The translations under genes and the position numbers were made by a program. A DNA stretch of 64,000 nt from Ralstonia soli (GTDB taxonomy: Bacteria > Pseudomonadota > Gammaproteobacteria > Burkholderiales > Burkholderiaceae), in contig NZ_JAMXHT010000007.1 of NCBI RefSeq assembly GCF_023955655.1, positions 1-64,000 on the forward strand, in the 5' to 3' direction. This document shows, piece after piece, positions 61,658 through 64,000 of the stretch (the stretch's first letter is position 1; every line of letters begins with the position of its first letter). Under the pieces are notes generated by a model. That model was given only the letters and a program-made list of their open reading frames with translations. It had not been told where the DNA came from and made no database searches.

Positions 61658-62393
61658 GCAGCGCCCCTCCCGCCACGCGTTCAGCTTCCGAGCGTTCGCT
61701 CGCAAGCCACGCGGTATCGCGGCCCAGCGCGCGGGTGAGTTCGGCCCAGCGGGTTTGCAGCGTGGCGTCGGTCTCGCCAAAGCGGGTCTGCACACGGCAG
61801 CCGCCGCGCTCGATGGCGGCATCGACGATGAGCGTCCAGCCGGCGGCGGCCAGCTCGGTACCGAGCGTCTGGCGGATCAGCTCCGCATCGTCGGCATGCA
61901 CGCGCAGCATGGCCGGCGCCGGTGCGGTGGGCGCATCGCCCAGCACCTCGCGGATGAGCGGCAGGATGCGTTCGGGCTGTGCGTGCAGCGCGCCGTGCAG
62001 AAACTGCTGCGCCAGCTGCAGCGCAAGGTCGACGAGTTCTTCGGCAACGCTGCCGTTCAGCTGGTCGATCGCCTCGCGCACGGATTGCATCAGCGTGGCG
62101 ATCTGCTTCGAATCTTCCTCACCCTGGCGGCGGCCCTGTTCAAAACCGTCCTGAAAACCCTGGGCAAAACCGTCGCGGCGGCCTTCATCGCGGGCAGTGG
62201 CCAGTTCAGCGTCGAGCGCAGCCTGCCACTCCTCTTCGGAAATCGGCGGCTCTTCGGGCTCGGGCGGCGGCGGAGGCGGTGCCGCTTCAGCGGCGACCTG
62301 GGTGGCCTGCATGGCCTGGCGCTCGAAGTCGGTCGGCTCCCACGGCTGGTACTCGACGAGCGTGTCACGCGGGATGATCGGCGGGCGCGGCAT
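61647..62393 (-). CDS. fliH: Flagellar assembly protein FliH (FliI regulator)
   Basis: 248 residues. A Pro-rich N terminus ([12 protein letters not shown]) is followed by helical repeats with glycines ([21 protein letters not shown]), the GxxxG pattern typical of FliH, and a C-terminal domain ([41 protein letters not shown]). It holds FliI in check and docks it at the C ring. It overlaps fliI by 11 bp. Confidence 0.92.
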   Translation of the reverse strand: MPRPPIIPRDTLVEYQPWEPTDFERQAMQATQVAAEAAPPPPPPEPEEPPISEEEWQAALDAELATARDEGRRDGFAQGFQDGFEQGRRQGEEDSKQIATLMQSVREAIDQLNGSVAEELVDLALQLAQQFLHGALHAQPERILPLIREVLGDAPTAPAPAMLRVHADDAELIRQTLGTELAAAGWTLIVDAAIERGGCRVQTRFGETDATLQTRWAELTRALGRDTAWLASERSEAERVAGGALHVA

Positions 62394-62428
62394 CTCAGCG
62401 CTCCATCACAGCAATGCGGCCGGCACGA

Positions 62429-63421
62429 TCAAACATAGGCGTCCTCCGCCTTGCGGCCGATGGTGATCTCGCCTTCGTCGGCCAGGCGGCGCGCGACCAT
62501 CAGGATTTCCTTCTGCTGCGCTTCGACTTCCGAGACCTTGACCGGGCCCAGCACTTCCAGCTCTTCCTTGAGCATCTGGCCGGCACGCTGCGACATGTTG
62601 GCGAACACCTTGTCGCGGAATTCCTGCTTGGCGCCCTTGAGCGCGACCACCAGGATGTCCTGGCCGATTTCGCGCAGCAGCGTTTGCAGCGCGCGGCCAT
62701 CCAGGTCGATCAGGTTGTCGAAGACGAACATCTTCTCGACGATGGCGTCGGCCAGTTCCGGGTCGCGCGAGCGCACACCCTCGATAACGGCGGATTCCAC
62801 GGCGCTGGGCACCAGGTTGAGGATTTCCGCCGCCGTGAGCACGCCACCCATCGCGTTCTTCTTGCGATGGTCGTTGCCCTGCAGCAGCTTGGTCAGCACG
62901 TCGTTCAGCTCGCGCAGGGCGCTGGGCTGAATGCCGTCGAGCGTGGCGATGCGCAGGATGGTGTCGTTGCGCAGGCGCTCGCTGAAGTAGGTGAGGATTT
63001 CCGAGGCCTGGTCGCGATCCAGGTGGACCAGGATCGTGGCGATGATCTGCGGGTGCTCGTTGCGGATCAGCTCCGCCACCGACGACGCGTCCATCCACTT
63101 GAGGCCTTCGATGCCGCTGGTGTCGCCGCCCGACAAGATGCGGTCGATGATGTTGGCGGCACGGTCTTCGCCCAGCGCCTTGCGGAAGACGGTGCGGATG
63201 TACTCGTTGGAGTCGACATCCAGCGGCAGGTCTTCGGCTTCGACAAAGAACGCGTCAAATGCGTCGAGCACGCGGTCGCGCGAGACGTTCTTCAGCGCGG
63301 CCATCGTCGCGCCCAGCTTCTGCACTTCGCGCGGGCCCAGGTGCTTGAGCACCTCGGCGGCTTCGTTTTCGCCCAGCGACATCAACAGGATGGCGCTGCG
63401 TTGGAGTCCTTCGGCGCTCAT
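62429..63421 (-). CDS. fliG: Flagellar motor switch protein FliG
   Basis: 330 residues, the usual length. N domain GLQRSAILLMSLGENEAAEVLKHLGPREVQKLGATMA, middle ASSVAELIRNEHPQIIATILVHLDRDQASEIL (EHPQ motif present), and C domain DNLIDLDGRALQTLLREIGQDILVVALKGA with the charged torque helix (KQEFRDKVFANMSQRA). It overlaps fliF by four bases. Confidence 0.95.
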   Translation of the reverse strand: MSAEGLQRSAILLMSLGENEAAEVLKHLGPREVQKLGATMAALKNVSRDRVLDAFDAFFVEAEDLPLDVDSNEYIRTVFRKALGEDRAANIIDRILSGGDTSGIEGLKWMDASSVAELIRNEHPQIIATILVHLDRDQASEILTYFSERLRNDTILRIATLDGIQPSALRELNDVLTKLLQGNDHRKKNAMGGVLTAAEILNLVPSAVESAVIEGVRSRDPELADAIVEKMFVFDNLIDLDGRALQTLLREIGQDILVVALKGAKQEFRDKVFANMSQRAGQMLKEELEVLGPVKVSEVEAQQKEILMVARRLADEGEITIGRKAEDAYV

Positions 63422-64000
63422 TCGTTACTCACCCATTGCTTGATGACGGCCGCGACGGCGCGCGGATTGCTCTGTGCCACGCGGCGCATGGTTTCGAGCT
63501 TCTTCTCGAAGTCGTTGTTCTTGAGCTGCGGCAGCGCGTCCGGCAGCGCTTCGGCGTCGGCTGCGGCCGCTGCCGGGCCTTCCAGCTCCGGCCCGGCCGA
63601 AGGCGCGGCGCCGGTGATGATCGGGGCGTTCGGGTCTTCGCCCTCGCGGCCGACGAAGGTGGGCGAGGCAGGCTCGTCCTTCTTATTCACCGAGCGGATC
63701 AGCGGGCGGATCACCGCAAACACCAGGATCAGGAAACCGATCGCCAGCGCACCATACTTGGCGGCCTGGATGCCGTACTGGATCATCTCCGGCTGCTTCC
63801 ACAGCGGCAGGTCATCCTTGGCCACCGGCAGCGTGCCCGAGAACTGGCTGTTGACGACGTTCACGGAATCGCCACGCTTGGCGTCGAAGCCGACGGCGTC
63901 CTTCACCAGCGCGTTGAGATTGGCCATTTCGCCTTCGGACAGCGGCTTCCAGGTCTTGCCGTCGCCACGGTAGTTGACCACCACGGCCACCGACAGGCGG
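63418..64000 (-). CDS. fliF: Flagellar MS-ring protein FliF, C-terminal part (cut by window edge)
   Basis: The frame is open to the right edge, so only the last about 194 residues are present. They show LSVAVVVNYRG and LVKDAVGFDAKRGDSVNVVNSQF of the periplasmic ring-building region, then the second membrane helix (YGALAIGFLILVFAVIRPLI). The cytoplasmic tail ends in the FliG-binding helix (KKLETMRRVAQSNPRAVAAVIKQWVSNE). FliF builds the MS ring of the basal body. The N-terminal two thirds lie outside the window. Confidence 0.95.
   Translation of the reverse strand, partial: RLSVAVVVNYRGDGKTWKPLSEGEMANLNALVKDAVGFDAKRGDSVNVVNSQFSGTLPVAKDDLPLWKQPEMIQYGIQAAKYGALAIGFLILVFAVIRPLIRSVNKKDEPASPTFVGREGEDPNAPIITGAAPSAGPELEGPAAAAADAEALPDALPQLKNNDFEKKLETMRRVAQSNPRAVAAVIKQWVSNE

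Overview
This window looks like a chromosomal stretch of a GC-rich beta-proteobacterium of the Burkholderiaceae. It is most like Ralstonia (the pickettii lineage is my guess). The reasons are the fliF-fliG-fliH-fliI-fliJ-fliK flagellar order at the right edge, the OmpC-like porin, the LysR/AsnC-rich catabolic loci and the codon use. The assignment is inference; there is no rRNA or other taxonomic marker in the window.

Layout. (1) 1-9,750 is an accessory island. It has a short TnsA-like endonuclease at the left edge, a DEDDh exonuclease with a small downstream ORF, a giant DUF4011-helicase-Vsr-DUF3320 protein of the Hhe anti-phage type, and a tyrosine recombinase. A long palindrome lies just upstream of the recombinase gene, and a pair of 21-bp-spaced repeats lies beyond it. 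(2) 9,780-12,800 holds a tartrate/malate dehydrogenase, a HAD hydrolase and a divergent LysR regulator. (3) 13,555-19,555 holds a porin, then a PepSY protein and AraC regulator divergent from a DUF4198 protein and a flavin/2Fe-2S reductase, probably metal related. Two copies of a direct repeat lie in the divergent intergenic region. (4) 19,909-29,738 is one long minus-strand unit: HAD hydrolase, FAD amine oxidoreductase, a complete peptide-type ABC transporter, a second TtuC-like dehydrogenase and a succinate-semialdehyde-type dehydrogenase. (5) 30,610-48,471 is a hub of amino-acid catabolism. It contains two class III aminotransferase-fold enzymes, two AsnC regulators, an ornithine cyclodeaminase/threonine dehydratase pair with a cupin and a Fur regulator, a HAD-kinase-phospholyase operon, a chemoreceptor with an amino-acid-binding motif, and an ALDH-FAD oxidase-MFS operon. 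(6) 48,500-57,616 is a set of small and membrane genes, including an unrecognised gene under two tandem LexA boxes and a secreted protein of KFDPYTEGA repeats. (7) 57,992-64,000 is the flagellar export/switch operon, cut at fliF.

How the genes fit together. The middle 35 kb repeats one theme: import a small nitrogenous compound, remove its nitrogen by oxidase, aminotransferase or lyase, and oxidise the product. Three paralogous HAD hydrolases are spread over three of these loci, and two of them sit with a TtuC paralog. Decay is visible in places: a broken ghrA-like gene, a cupin with an internal deletion and an IS21-type terminus without its transposase. Together with the left-edge island this marks the window as a plastic, accessory-rich part of the genome.
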